From NCBI GenBank assembly GCA_903906315.1, contig CAIVJW010000219.1:1-64000 (forward strand): a stretch of DNA of 64,000 bases. The letters are read 5' to 3'. This DNA comes from an uncultured delta proteobacterium (GTDB lineage Bacteria > Myxococcota_A > Polyangia > Polyangiales > Polyangiaceae). Shown here one piece after another: positions 17,709 through 29,143 of this stretch (positions are counted from its first letter, which is position 1; each line of letters begins with the position of its first letter). The position numbers and the translations under genes are program-made. The notes beneath the pieces are model-generated. The model saw only the letters and a program-made list of their open reading frames with translations, had not been told where the DNA came from and did not search any database.

Positions 17709-19137
17709 GGGTGCCGCCGCACGTACTCGAACTCGACCGGCTTGCCCTTGATGCCGTGCGGGGGCGGCTGAAGCCAGTTTGCCATCTGGTTCGCCTCGTA
17801 GACGGGCTTCGACATCAGGCTCTGCAGGTAGGCCTCGTCGGCCTCGCTCGGCAGCCACTGGTGCTTGCGCGCCTCCCACTCGTCCTTCGTGAGCGGGTTG
17901 CCCTCCACGTCGAAGTGCATGCCGGCGTGGATGCCCGTGCGGCGGTGAAAGCGCCGGCTCGGGAGCTTGATCTGGAACGAGACGCCCGCCTCCGCGATGG
18001 CCTTGTTCCACTTGTCGACGCCGCGCTGCGAGTCCTCGACGTACTCGTCGCGGAGCACCTCGTTCATCGCGTTGCGGAGGGGCACCTCCTCGCCGCGGAA
18101 CGTCGGGCGACCGCCTTCGCCGATCACCGGCACCTGCATCGCATAGCCCACGTCGAGCGCCTTGTGGTCGGGGTAGCTGTCCTCCTTCGCGCGGCCCTTG
18201 AGGCTGTTGGCGAAGAAGCTGGCCGCGTTCGACGAGATCTCGCCGCCGAAGAGGTCGAGCGAGCACGAGTACCAGAAGTTGACGTACCTCTGGATCGTGG
18301 CGAGGTCGATGCCGCCCTCGGCTCGGGCGTCTTCGCGCTTGTTCTGCTTCATCAGCTCGCAGGTGCGCTTCACCACGCGCAGCACGCCGGTCTCGCCGAC
18401 GAACATGTGGTGCGCCTCCTCGGTCAGCATGAACCGCGTCGTCCTCGCGAGCGGGTCGAAGCCGCTCTCCGCGAGCGCGAGCAGCTGGTATTTGCCGTCG
18501 CGGTCGGTGAAGTACGTGAACATGAAGAACGAGAGCCAGTTGGTGCAAGGCTCGTTGAACGCGCCGAGGATGCGCGGCTTGTCCGGGTTGCCGCTGCGGC
18601 GCTCGAGGAGACCTTCGGCCTCTTCACGCCCGTCGCGCCCGAAGTAGCTGTGGAGCAGGTAGACCATCGCCCAGAGGTGCCGGCCCTCCTCGACGTTCAC
18701 CTGGAACAGGTTGCGCAAGTCGTAGAGCGACGGGCACGTCTTGCCGAGGAGGCGCTGCTGCTCGACGCTCGCGGGCTCGGTGTCGCCCTGCGTGACGATG
18801 AGGCGGCGCAGCATGTTCCTCATCTCGCCGGGCACGGTCTGCCAGACGGGCTCGCCCATGAAGTCGCCGAAGCCGATCTTGCGATCGGGCACCGGGTCCG
18901 TGAGGAAGATGCCCCAGCGGTACTCGGGCATCTTCACGTAGTCGAAGTGCGCCCAGCCCTCGTGGTCCACGCTGATGGCCGTGCGGAGGTAGACGTCGTC
19001 CTCCTGAAAGCCCTCGGGGCCCATCTGCTTCCACCACTCGACGTAGCGCGGCTGCCACGCCTCGAGGGCGCGCTGCAGCTTCTTGTCGTCGCCGAGGTGG
19101 ACGTTGTTCGGGATGCGGTCGGAATTGACGACGGAGC

Positions 19138-19141
<4 letters not shown>
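17705..19141 (-). CDS. boxB: Benzoyl-CoA 2,3-epoxidase, di-iron subunit
   Basis: A 478-residue BoxB. Together with the reductase BoxA it epoxidises benzoyl-CoA with O2 and NADPH in aerobic aromatic degradation. Di-iron ligand motifs EEGRH (NVEEGRHLWAMV) and TEEAHH (MLTEEAHHMFVGE) are present, as are MPEYRWGIF and NEPCTNWLSFFMFTYF, conserved in the family. Length is normal for BoxB (about 475). ATG 19141 overlaps the boxC stop (ATGA). No boxA is found in this window, so the electron-transfer subunit must be encoded elsewhere or replaced. Confidence 0.95.
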
Positions 19142-20856
<1,715 letters not shown>

Positions 20857-20877
20857 TCGAGCGGGGCGAGGTCAAGC

Positions 20878-20919
20878 AATATAGTTCTTGTCGCGCACTG
20901 CATCATGCAACATATTGCA
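20878..20919. promoter_or_regulatory. Divergent box promoters with three TGCA operator-like motifs
   Basis: In the 68-base boxC/boxR gap, TGCA occurs at 20899, 20906 and 20916. A TATATT -10-like box for boxC lies on the minus strand at 20878-20883. For boxR, TTGTCG (20888-20893) and CATATT (20911-20916) are 17 bases apart. The TGCA motifs sit over the boxR promoter core and just upstream of the boxC -10. BzdR/BoxR regulators are known to bind TGCA-containing repeats, so this is a probable BoxR operator. Confidence 0.7.
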
Positions 20920-20924
20920 CCTCG

Positions 20925-21734
20925 ATGGCCGTTCGCCCGACGGATCGCGGTTCGGCGAGGGGCCCGCTGCTCGAGCAGCTCGCGGCGAACGTGCGCGCGC
21001 GGCGCAAGGCCAGGGCGCTGACGCTGCGCGAGCTCGGCGAGGCGGCGGGGGTGAGCGAGCGCTTCCTCGTGCTGATCGAGTCGGGGCGAGCGAACATCTC
21101 GGTCGGCAAGCTCGACGACGTCGCGCGCGCGCTCGGCGCGACGGCCGCGGGCCTGCTCACCGAGGACGGCGCCGGCCACGACGCGGCCACGCCGGGCCCC
21201 CTCGTGGCGCTGCTCGGCCTGCGCGGGTCGGGCAAGAGCGCCATCGGCGCGCGCGCGGCGGCGCGACTCGGCCTGCCCTTCATCGAGCTCGACGAGCTCG
21301 TCGCGGCGCGCGCAGGGATGAGCCTCACGGAGCTGTTCGAGCTGCACGGCGGCGACTACTACCGGCGCCTCGAGCGCGAGGAGGTGCTGCGCCTCGTCGA
21401 CGCGGGCGCGACGGGCTTGCTCGCCACGGGCGGCGGGCTCGTCGCGGACCACGAGACGTTCGGCCGGCTGCGCGGCGCGGCGCTGACGATCTGGCTGCGG
21501 GCCCGACCGGAGGACCACTACGCGCGGGTGCTCGCGCAGGGCGACACGCGGCCGGCCGCCAACCGCGAGGACGCGATGCGCGAGCTGCGCGCGCTGCTCC
21601 GGGCGCGGCGGGCGCTGTACGAGCGGGCCGACCACGTCGTCGACACCTCCGCGCTGGGCCTCGAGCGCTCCGTGGAGAGGGTCGTGCGCTTGGCGCGCGA
21701 GGCCTGTGCTAAGACGCGAGCGCCCGCGTCCTGA
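20925..21734 (+). CDS. boxR: BoxR/BzdR-type regulator (HTH plus shikimate-kinase-like domain)
   Basis: A 269-residue regulator. Residues 17-75 are an XRE helix-turn-helix (LTLRELGEAAGVSERFL, ESGRANISVGKL). Residues 91-260 are a shikimate-kinase-like domain with Walker A GLRGSGKS at 98-105 and GGG near 170. This fusion is characteristic of BzdR and BoxR, repressors of anaerobic and aerobic benzoyl-CoA operons that sense benzoyl-CoA with the kinase-like domain. ATG 20925 lies just after three TGCA motifs, implying autoregulation and a very short leader. Divergent position from boxC fits. Confidence 0.93.
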   Translation: MAVRPTDRGSARGPLLEQLAANVRARRKARALTLRELGEAAGVSERFLVLIESGRANISVGKLDDVARALGATAAGLLTEDGAGHDAATPGPLVALLGLRGSGKSAIGARAAARLGLPFIELDELVAARAGMSLTELFELHGGDYYRRLEREEVLRLVDAGATGLLATGGGLVADHETFGRLRGAALTIWLRARPEDHYARVLAQGDTRPAANREDAMRELRALLRARRALYERADHVVDTSALGLERSVERVVRLAREACAKTRAPAS

Positions 21735-21808
21735 GCTGCCCCTGCGTCGGGGACCGCCCTCGACGGGCCCTCCAAAAACCTGGCGCCGCAGGCGGCCCCA
21801 ACCCCACC

Positions 21809-23260
21809 ATGCCCAGGCTCAAGGTCCTCTTCGTCGCCTCGGAGTGCGTGCCCTTCGCCAAGACGGGAGGCCTCGCCGACGTGGTCGGCGCGCTCCCCCG
21901 AGCGCTCGCCGATCACGGCCACGACGTGCGCGTCGTGCTCCCGCGCTACCGAGCGGCCCGGCGCCACCCCGCCGACAAGCTCGACGCGATGGTCGGCGTG
22001 CCCCTCGGCGGCGGCACGGCGTGGTCGGCGGTCTGGACGGCCCACATGGGCACGAGCTCGGCGCGCGCGTACCTGCTCGAGCACGACCGCCTCTTCGACC
22101 GCGACGGCATCTACGACGACGCGCACGGGGAGTTCGGCGACAACCTCTCGCGGTTCACGTTCCTTTCGCGGGGCGCGATCGAGCTCTGCCGCATGCTCGA
22201 CTTCCGGCCGGACGTCATCCACGTCCACGACTGGCAAGCGTCGCTCGTGCCGCTCTACCTCGACACGATCGAGGCCGGGTCGCCCATCGCGGACGCCGCG
22301 ACGGTGCTGACCCTGCACAACATGGGCTACCAGGGGGGGTTCGACCCCGCGGGGCTGTCGCAGACGGGGCTCGGCTGGGACGACTACGCGCGCGACCTCG
22401 AGCGCGGCGGGCGCATCAACCTGCTGCGCGCCGGGATCCGGCGGTCGACGGTGGTCTCGACCGTGTCGCCCCGCTACGCGAGCGAGATCCAGACGCCGGA
22501 GGGCGGCGAGGGCCTCGACGCGGAGGTGCGCGCGCGCGGCGGCGACGTCATCGGCATCCTCAACGGGATCGACGACGCGGCGTGGGACCCGGAGACCGAT
22601 CGGCACCTACCGGCGCACTTCTCCGCGAACGATCCCTCCCGCAAGGAGGAGTGCAAGGCGGCGCTGCAGCGCGAGCTCGGCCTGCCGGAGCGACCGCGCG
22701 TGCCGCTGCTCGGCGTGGTGAGCCGGTTCGCGCACCAGAAGGGCATCGACATCATCGCCGGCACGCTCGAGCGCCTGCTCGTGCGGGACGTTCAGCTCGT
22801 GGTGCTCGGCGCCGGGGAGTCCTGGGCCGAGGAGGTCTTCCGCCGCCTGTCGCGGACGAGCGACTGCGTCCGCGCGCACATCGGGATGAACGAGCCGCTC
22901 GCGCACCGCATCGAGGCGGGCAGCGATCTGTTCCTGATGCCGTCGCGCTACGAGCCCTGCGGGTTGAACCAGCTCTACAGCCAGCGCTACGGGACGCTGC
23001 CGATCGTGCGCGCGGTGGGCGGCCTCGACGACACCGTCGAGAACGGCGCCACCGGCTTCAAGTTCACGGAGCTGTCGTCCGACGGGCTCCTCGCCGCGAT
23101 CGACTGGGCGCTCGGCACGTACCGCAACGCGCCCGCGCAGTTCCGCGCGATGCAGATCCGCGCCATGCGCAAGCCGATGGGCTGGGGGCATGCGTCGCGG
23201 CAGTACGAGGCGCTGTACCGGCTCGCGATGGGGAAGCGACGCGCGCAGCGACGCCGGTAG
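21809..23260 (+). CDS. glgA: Glycogen synthase (GT5)
   Basis: A 483-residue bacterial glycogen synthase, using ADP-glucose (or UDP-glucose) to extend alpha-1,4-glucan. The ADP-glucose motif is KTGGLADVVG near residue 15; VIHVHDWQASLVPLY, LTLHNMGYQG, the GILNGID segment, RFAHQKGIDI and PSRYEPCGLNQ with GGLDDTV follow, all in family order. Length is normal. ATG 21809 is 74 bases after boxR, and the two need not be linked. No glgB/glgC/glgP lies nearby. The conserved PSRYEPCG donor-site glutamate is kept. Confidence 0.96.
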   Translation: MPRLKVLFVASECVPFAKTGGLADVVGALPRALADHGHDVRVVLPRYRAARRHPADKLDAMVGVPLGGGTAWSAVWTAHMGTSSARAYLLEHDRLFDRDGIYDDAHGEFGDNLSRFTFLSRGAIELCRMLDFRPDVIHVHDWQASLVPLYLDTIEAGSPIADAATVLTLHNMGYQGGFDPAGLSQTGLGWDDYARDLERGGRINLLRAGIRRSTVVSTVSPRYASEIQTPEGGEGLDAEVRARGGDVIGILNGIDDAAWDPETDRHLPAHFSANDPSRKEECKAALQRELGLPERPRVPLLGVVSRFAHQKGIDIIAGTLERLLVRDVQLVVLGAGESWAEEVFRRLSRTSDCVRAHIGMNEPLAHRIEAGSDLFLMPSRYEPCGLNQLYSQRYGTLPIVRAVGGLDDTVENGATGFKFTELSSDGLLAAIDWALGTYRNAPAQFRAMQIRAMRKPMGWGHASRQYEALYRLAMGKRRAQRRR

Positions 23261-23380
23261 TCGGCAGCTCCGCCGGGTGCCGCGATCGGCACCAAACGCC
23301 GGGCGCCTTGGCTGCGCAGACACGATGGCAGCGCAAGCGGCCGCGAACCGCGCGATCCTCGTGAGGAGAGGTGGACGCGC

Positions 23381-23421
23381 CACGGGCCGCCCCTCGCGAA
23401 CGGCGAGGACGACGGCCCGTG
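23381..23421. terminator. Hairpin between convergent glgA and lipoprotein genes
   Basis: Outer arms CACGGGCCG (23381-23389) and CGGCCCGTG (23413-23421) enclose an inner stem CCTCGC/GCGAGG. There is no T-run on either side. Its place nine bases beyond the end of the minus-strand gene and after glgA suggests a bidirectional factor-assisted terminator. Confidence 0.5.
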
Positions 23422-23429
23422 CGGATCCC

Positions 23430-24635
23430 TCAGTGCGCGGCGGGTGCGGCGCTCGCGGCGGGCGCGGCCGAGCCGGCAGCGGGCGCGCCGCTCGCGACGG
23501 CGGCGGCGGCCTGCTCGGCCTGGGCCTTCGCCATCATCACGCGCGAGAGGGCGCGCTGCTTGGCCTCGACCAGGTTCACGAAGGTGGACACGAGCTTCAT
23601 GTGCGCGTCCGGATCGAGGCCCTTCTCGACCTTGGGCGCGACCTCGGTCGCGATCTTGAGGAAGTCCTCCGCCGGCGGCGAGACGACCTTCGACCAGGGG
23701 TCGGCAGCGTCCTTCGCGGCGCGCGCCTTGAGCGGCTCGACGCTCTTCTCGAGCTTCGCCAGCGCAGCCTTGTACGCGACGGGATCGGCCTTGCGGGTGG
23801 CGACCGCGAGCATCACGGAGCGCGCGTCCTCGAAGGCGGCCGAGGCTTCCTTCTGGCCCTCCTCCATCTTGCTCGTGTCGACCGGGTGCTCCTTGCGCCA
23901 GCCCGCGACGGCGACGCCGAGCTTCTCGGACAGATCGTCGAGCTTCGCGAAGCCGTCCTTGAGCTTCTTGTGGAGCTCCTTGCCCTTGGCGAACTTGTCG
24001 CCGTCGTAGTCCTTGCGCGTGTAGTAGGCGGTCGCGTTCGCGATGTCCTTCGACAGCTCGATCGCGTAGTCCGAGAAGCCGCCGAGCGCGGCGTCGACCT
24101 CGGGCATCGCGGGCTCCTTCAGGCCGCGGGCGACGCTGCACGCGCGCGCGTTGCGCTCGTGCGGCGGGCGCGGGAAGAAGTCGCCGCCGGGGCGCGGCAT
24201 GCGGAGCGCGCCGACGCCGATCGATCCGGCGGGCGCCGCGGAGGGGGCCGCGGACGGGGCGGGCGCGGCGGAAGGCGCGCCCGAGGCCGCAGCGCCGGGA
24301 GGCGGCGTCGCGGGGCCGCCGAAGCTCGGGATCTTGCCGGGCCCGGGCTCGGCGCCGCCGAGGCTGCCGAGGTACGCGTCGCGCGCCTCGCGGAGCGAGA
24401 GCGTGCCGAAGTAGCAGACGTCGACCCGGTACTCCTTCATCACCGCCGAATCGATGCGGGGGACGGCCATCGGCTGGCGGACGTTGAGCTTGCCCCGGGC
24501 CGGCAAGGAAGCAGTGGCGAGGCCCGAAGCGCGCGGCTCCGGCGAAGCCTTGGGCGGATCGTCCTTCTTGCAGCCGACCGCGGTCACGGCGACGGCGAGG
24601 AGCCCGAGCGAAGCGAACGTGCGAAGCGAGACCAT
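23430..24635 (-). CDS. DUF3829 (YiiG-like) lipoprotein
   Basis: A 401-residue lipoprotein; lipobox TAVGC near residue 22. A Pro/Ala/Ser-rich stretch (residues 80-145) precedes a long helical domain that resembles the DUF3829/YiiG family: LNAYNxxI-like helices such as AIELSKDIANATAYYTRK and the final LVSTFVNLVEAKQRAL. The C-terminal 35 residues are Ala-rich. ATG 24635 has GGAGG seven bases upstream. The family has no known biochemical role. It is divergent from an unidentified gene and convergent with glgA. Confidence 0.75.
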   Translation of the reverse strand: MVSLRTFASLGLLAVAVTAVGCKKDDPPKASPEPRASGLATASLPARGKLNVRQPMAVPRIDSAVMKEYRVDVCYFGTLSLREARDAYLGSLGGAEPGPGKIPSFGGPATPPPGAAASGAPSAAPAPSAAPSAAPAGSIGVGALRMPRPGGDFFPRPPHERNARACSVARGLKEPAMPEVDAALGGFSDYAIELSKDIANATAYYTRKDYDGDKFAKGKELHKKLKDGFAKLDDLSEKLGVAVAGWRKEHPVDTSKMEEGQKEASAAFEDARSVMLAVATRKADPVAYKAALAKLEKSVEPLKARAAKDAADPWSKVVSPPAEDFLKIATEVAPKVEKGLDPDAHMKLVSTFVNLVEAKQRALSRVMMAKAQAEQAAAAVASGAPAAGSAAPAASAAPAAH

Positions 24636-24837
24636 CGATGCCTCCAAAGAATGTGGTCGCAAGGCGGCTCGGCCTCGAAGGCCGGGTCGAGCCGCGGTCG
24701 GCGCGCATGATGCCCTACCGAACGTCGGTTGCAAGCTCCTGGGCCCGAGAACGCCGGGGCGAGCGGTGGTATGAGCCGTGAGGCGGGACGCCACGCTGCC
24801 TCGGAGCGCGTCGATCGCATCACCGCGAGGGACCACC

Positions 24838-25608
24838 ATGCCGAACTTCCGACTGCTCGGGCTCGAGAAGCTGACCATCACCGACGAGGCGTCGTTCGAG
24901 CACGTGGGGCTCTACCGAGCGCTCCGACAGGTGCTCCGGCGCGATGCGTTCCCGTTCCGCGTGCCCGCGCCGGGCGCGCGCTGGGCGACGTGGGATCGCG
25001 TGCTCTTCCTCAACCTGACGTTCTGGAGCGCGGCCGACGCGACCGACGTGCTGGTCGACGACAGCCTGCCGGCCGACGTCGTCTGCCACGCCGCGTGGCA
25101 CCACCTCGCGCGCACCAAGCTCATCGGGGCCGAGCTGTCCTCGGACGCGCTCTTCCTGGGCGAGGCCATCGCGAGCGCGTTCGACGTCTACCTCGTCGGG
25201 CGGCTGCTCGGCCACTCGCTCGAGTCGGACTTCCTCGCGACGCAGGTGCCCGCGATGTCCGACGTCGCGGTCGCGGCGGGGCTTTCGGAGGAGGGCTTCG
25301 AGGCGCTGCTGGCGGCAATCTCGGCCGACCCCGAGCGCGCCTTCGAGGACCTGCGACAGCTCCTCTTCGACGCCGCGACGTCGCTCGTCGCGTGCGGATC
25401 GCTCGACGAGGCCGCGGAGGCGTTCGCGAAGCTCGACGGGCGCCGCTTCGCGCCCCTCCTCCACCACTTCGAGCTCTCGAACTGGGTGCTCTACGCGCGC
25501 GCCTACGCCAAGACGCTCGCCCCCGACCCGGCGGTGCGCGAGGTCGACGCCGCGCTCCGCGCCGCCCCCGTGTCGCTCGACTGGCTCGAGGCCAGCTGGC
25601 TCGGTTGA
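24838..25608 (+). CDS. Hypothetical protein
   Basis: A 256-residue cytoplasmic protein with no signal peptide or membrane segment. It starts MPNFRLLGLEKLTITDEASFE, cut here to the first residues, and is mainly helical; it has His pairs in CHAAWHHLARTKL and an acidic patch DALFLGEAIASAFDVYL. The HHxxxxK..E arrangement hints at a metal-dependent site, but this is speculative. ATG 24838 follows AGGGA by eight bases. Codon use matches neighbours, so it is very likely real. No family recognised. It is followed by recN. Confidence 0.7.
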   Translation: MPNFRLLGLEKLTITDEASFEHVGLYRALRQVLRRDAFPFRVPAPGARWATWDRVLFLNLTFWSAADATDVLVDDSLPADVVCHAAWHHLARTKLIGAELSSDALFLGEAIASAFDVYLVGRLLGHSLESDFLATQVPAMSDVAVAAGLSEEGFEALLAAISADPERAFEDLRQLLFDAATSLVACGSLDEAAEAFAKLDGRRFAPLLHHFELSNWVLYARAYAKTLAPDPAVREVDAALRAAPVSLDWLEASWLG

Positions 25609-25713
25609 CCGGCGACGGACGCGGGGCCCAAGCCGGCCCCACGGACGACGTCTGTCCGCGAGGTGACATCCTCGGTTGAGGCTGCGCGCGGATCCCCTAT
25701 CCTCCCCCACCCC

Positions 25714-27414
25714 ATGCTGGTCGCCCTCCGCGTCAAGAACTTCATCTTGATGGAATCGCTCGAGCTACAGCTCGAGCCTGGCTTCAACGTCCTCACCGGC
25801 GAGACCGGCGCGGGGAAGTCGATCGTCGTCGGCGCGCTCTCGCTCGTGCTCGGCGGGCGCGCGAGCGCCGACGCGATCCGCCCCGGCGCCGCCGAGGCGG
25901 AGATCGAGGCGCTCTTCGACGTGCGCGGCTCCGAGCGGGTGAAGGCCGCACTCGAGGCTGCGGGCGCCCCGTTCGACGGCGAGCTCTGCGTGCGCCGCGT
26001 CGTGCAGGCCAGCGGTCGCTCGCGGGCGTACCTGAACGGCCGCCTCTGCGCCGCGGGAGAGCTCGTGGCCCTGGCGGGCGAGCTCGCGGACGTCGCGTCG
26101 CAGCACGAGAGCGTCGCGCTGACCGACCCGTCGACCCACCTCGGCTACCTCGACCGCTTCGGCAAGCTGCTCGGCGAGCGCGCCGCCCTGGGGGTCGAGG
26201 TCGAGCGCGTCGAGGCCGTCGCCTCCGCGCTCGCGGAGGCCCGGAAGCTCGAGCAGGGCCGCGGAGAGCGCGAGGCGTTCCTCACGTTCCAGCTGAAGAG
26301 CATCGACGCGCTCGAGCCGCGCCCGGGCGAGCTCGACGAGCTCGACGCCGAGCGCAGCCGCCTGCGGCACGCCGACCGGCTGCACGAGATCACGAGCCGC
26401 GCGGCGAGCCGCATCGACGACGGCGACGCGCCCATCGCCGACGAGCTCGCGAAGCTGGCGAAGGAGGTCGCCGCGGCCGCCGCGCTCGACGCGACGCTGG
26501 AGGGCCCGGCGCGCGCGCTCGACGCGGCGTACAACGAGCTGCGCGAGGTAGGCCGCGAGCTCGGCCGCTACGCGCAGCGCACGGAGGCCGATCCGGCGCG
26601 CCTGGCCGAGGTCGAGGAGCGCATGTTCCGGCTCGAGGGGCTCGCCCGCACGCACGGCCCGACGCTCGACGACGTCATCGCCGCGCGCGCGCGCCTCGCC
26701 GCCGATCTCGACGAGCTCTCCGGCATGGGCAGCCGCATCGCCGAGCTCGAGCGGGAGCTCGCGGCGGTCCACGAGGTCGCGGCGACGCAGGCCCGCGAGC
26801 TCTCGAAGCGCCGCAAGCAGGCCGCGGACAAGCTCGGCGCGTCGATCTCGACGGAGCTCGCCGATCTCGGCATGGGCGGCGCGCGCGTCGTCGTCGACGT
26901 GGCCGCGCTCGGCGGCGGCGGCGGCGAGCTCGCGGTCGACGGCGCGCGCCTCGGCCGCGACGGCATCGACAAGGTCGAGTTCCTCATCTCGCCGAACAAG
27001 GGCATCGACCCGCGCCCGCTGCGCCGCATCGCCTCCGGCGGCGAGCTCTCGCGGGCGCTGCTCGCCCTCAAGCGCGTGCTCGCCGAGGGCGGCCCCGCCG
27101 GCCTCTACGTGTTCGACGAGGTCGACGCGGGCGTCGGCGGCGCGGTCGCCGACAAGATCGGCCGCGCCATCGCCGACGTCGCGCGACACCACCAGGTGCT
27201 GTGCATCACGCACCTCGCGCCGATCGCGGCGTTCGCCGACGCGCACTACGTCGTGAGCAAGCAGAGCGCCGGGACGGTCACGACGAGCGCCGTGCGCCGC
27301 GTCGAGAAGAAGGAGCGCACGCAGGAGGTCGCCCGCATGCTCTCCGGCGCGAAGGTCACCGACGCCGCCCTGAAGGCGGCGACCGAGCTCATCCGCTCCG
27401 CCCACGCCAGCTAG
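25714..27414 (+). CDS. recN: DNA repair ATPase RecN
   Basis: A 566-residue SMC-like protein for double-strand break repair. Walker A is GETGAGKS near residue 32, two coiled-coil stretches span about 150-350, and the ABC signature is ASGGELSRALLALK, followed by Walker B YVFDEVDAGVGG and the D-loop region. Length fits RecN. ATG 25714 is chosen; upstream in-frame starts would add a low-complexity leader. No SOS-like box was recognised upstream. It is convergent with map. Confidence 0.96.
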   Translation: MLVALRVKNFILMESLELQLEPGFNVLTGETGAGKSIVVGALSLVLGGRASADAIRPGAAEAEIEALFDVRGSERVKAALEAAGAPFDGELCVRRVVQASGRSRAYLNGRLCAAGELVALAGELADVASQHESVALTDPSTHLGYLDRFGKLLGERAALGVEVERVEAVASALAEARKLEQGRGEREAFLTFQLKSIDALEPRPGELDELDAERSRLRHADRLHEITSRAASRIDDGDAPIADELAKLAKEVAAAAALDATLEGPARALDAAYNELREVGRELGRYAQRTEADPARLAEVEERMFRLEGLARTHGPTLDDVIAARARLAADLDELSGMGSRIAELERELAAVHEVAATQARELSKRRKQAADKLGASISTELADLGMGGARVVVDVAALGGGGGELAVDGARLGRDGIDKVEFLISPNKGIDPRPLRRIASGGELSRALLALKRVLAEGGPAGLYVFDEVDAGVGGAVADKIGRAIADVARHHQVLCITHLAPIAAFADAHYVVSKQSAGTVTTSAVRRVEKKERTQEVARMLSGAKVTDAALKAATELIRSAHAS

Positions 27415-27440
27415 CGTCGCAGGGGCCGAAACCGCGGCGG

Positions 27441-28259
27441 TCAGGCGCGCACAGCGACCGCGGCGGCGAACGGGTCCGGGTAGATCTCGCTGCCCGTGAG
27501 CGCGCGGCTCCGGTGCGTGAGGACGTCGCACCCCGTCTTCGTGACGACCAGCGTGTGCTCGAACTGCGCGGACAGCGCGCGGTCGGCGGTGAGCACCGTC
27601 CACTTGTCCGAGAGGATCTCCACGTCGTAGTCGCCGAGGTTTATCATCGGCTCGATCGTGAAGCACATGCCCGCGCGCAAGCGCAGGCCCTGGCCGCGCT
27701 TTCCGACGTGCGACACCTGCGGCGCCTCGTGGAAGGCGCGACCGATGCCGTGACCGACGAACGCGCGGACCACCGAGCACCCCTCGCCCTCGGCGAACTG
27801 CTGGATCGCCGCGCCGAGGTCACCGAGGCGCGCGCCTTCGCGGACCTCGGCGATGCCGAGCGCGAGCGCGCGGCGAGCGACCTCGGTGACGTGACGAGCC
27901 TCCTTCGTCGGCGTGCCGACGTAGAACGTGGCCGAGGTGTCGCCGTAGAAGCCCTTGTAGATCGTGGTGACGTCGACGTTGACGATGTCGCCCGGGGCGA
28001 GCGCGCGCGGCCCCGGGATGCCGTGGCACACGACCTCGTTGATCGACGTGCAGACGCTCTTCGGGAAGCCGTGGTAGTTCAGCGGCGCGGGCCAGCCGCC
28101 GCGCTTGACGGTGTCGTCGTGGACGAAGACGTTGATGTCGTCCGTCGTCAGGCCGGGGCGGAGAATCTCGCCGACCGCGAGGAGCGTCTCCGCGGCCATC
28201 TGGCTGGCGACACGGATGCCCTCGACCTCGCGGACGGTCTTGATGGAAACGTTGCTCAC
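27441..28259 (-). CDS. map: Methionine aminopeptidase, type I
   Basis: A 272-residue MetAP that removes N-terminal Met from nascent proteins. Metal ligands appear in order: the Asp of VNVDVTT, the Asp of FYGDTSAT, the His of VGHGIGR, the Glu of TIEPMI and the Glu of QFEHTLV. The substrate His lies in NYHGFPKS. Length is standard for type I enzymes without an insert. GTG 28259 is the start. A lipoprotein gene ends 31 bases upstream on the same strand. No secY or infA neighbours are here, so this may be a second copy in the genome (inference). Confidence 0.96.
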   Translation of the reverse strand: MSNVSIKTVREVEGIRVASQMAAETLLAVGEILRPGLTTDDINVFVHDDTVKRGGWPAPLNYHGFPKSVCTSINEVVCHGIPGPRALAPGDIVNVDVTTIYKGFYGDTSATFYVGTPTKEARHVTEVARRALALGIAEVREGARLGDLGAAIQQFAEGEGCSVVRAFVGHGIGRAFHEAPQVSHVGKRGQGLRLRAGMCFTIEPMINLGDYDVEILSDKWTVLTADRALSAQFEHTLVVTKTGCDVLTHRSRALTGSEIYPDPFAAAVAVRA

Positions 28260-28290
28260 GAGCCTCTCTCGCGCGACGGTCGCGCCTCGA

Positions 28291-28890
28291 TCACCGGGAA
28301 AGCTCGGCGATCATCACGGCCTCTTTGACCGCGGCCGCCAGCTCCGGCGTGTCCGCGGAGAGGTGAAAATGGAGCTCCGGCTCGCCGTCCGTGCTCGCGT
28401 AGCGCTGGACGAAGGCGACGAAGGTGAGCCCCCGGAGCCGGCTGTCGAAGGCCTTGGCGAGCGCGTAGCCGCGGGCCTGGGGCTTGATGTTCAGCTCGAA
28501 GCTCGTGTCCCGCACGCGGGGCGTGGCGAGCGCGGGAAGCTGCGCCTGGATGACGAGGTGGAACGACACGTCGTCGCCGATCTTGTCGACGGTGACGGTC
28601 TGGACGCGGACGCGCCCGACGAAGTCGGCCGTCTGTGCGCGCTCGCGGAGGAGCGGATCGCTGCGCGCGCTGGACGCGTCGAGCGAGAGGCCGAGCGCGG
28701 CCGGGTCGATGTCGTCGTCGAAGAGATCGACGGCGCGAGCCTCCCAGCGGACGAGCGGCCGATCGGCGGGGGTCCTCGCCGACCAGCCCGCGTCGCAGCC
28801 GACCGCGGGCGCGACCGCGAGCAGGACCGCGAGGACGCACCGGGCCGCCGGCGCCCGGCGTGGAGAGGCGGACAACATGAAGGATTTCAT
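28291..28890 (-). CDS. Hypothetical lipoprotein
   Basis: A 199-residue lipoprotein with lipobox PAVGC near residue 32 (ATG 28890 start) or 28 (ATG 28878). The mature part has a DDDIDPAALG acidic segment and alternating strands (VRVQTVTVDKIGDDVSFHLV, DTSFELNIKPQ), suggesting a compact beta-sandwich. No catalytic motif was seen. It lies upstream of map on the same strand and could be co-transcribed. Family not recognised. Confidence 0.7.
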   Translation of the reverse strand: MKSFMLSASPRRAPAARCVLAVLLAVAPAVGCDAGWSARTPADRPLVRWEARAVDLFDDDIDPAALGLSLDASSARSDPLLRERAQTADFVGRVRVQTVTVDKIGDDVSFHLVIQAQLPALATPRVRDTSFELNIKPQARGYALAKAFDSRLRGLTFVAFVQRYASTDGEPELHFHLSADTPELAAAVKEAVMIAELSR

Positions 28891-29143
28891 CGGGAACGCG
28901 AGCCTCGCAGGGGATTAGCACGTCACGCGCGGCGCGTCAGGCTCGCGCGCCCCCGCAGCGGCGGGCTCCGTTCCATCGAATCGCGGCGCGCGCCGTCCAA
29001 CGCCCCGTGGATGCGAACGCGGCTCGGATTCTTTCGCCGGGTGAGGACCCCGGTGGTAGGTTCCGGGCGATCCGTGAGCGCCTTCGGCGCCACGAAAGGC
29101 CCTGGCGCCCGACCCGGGCGCGAACCGGCCGGAGGTAGGACCG

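Noticed and set aside
20899-20919. TGCA triplet considered as a random palindrome cluster
   Set aside because: It was kept as a regulatory site because position, spacing and the adjacent BoxR gene agree; a restriction-site reading was rejected.
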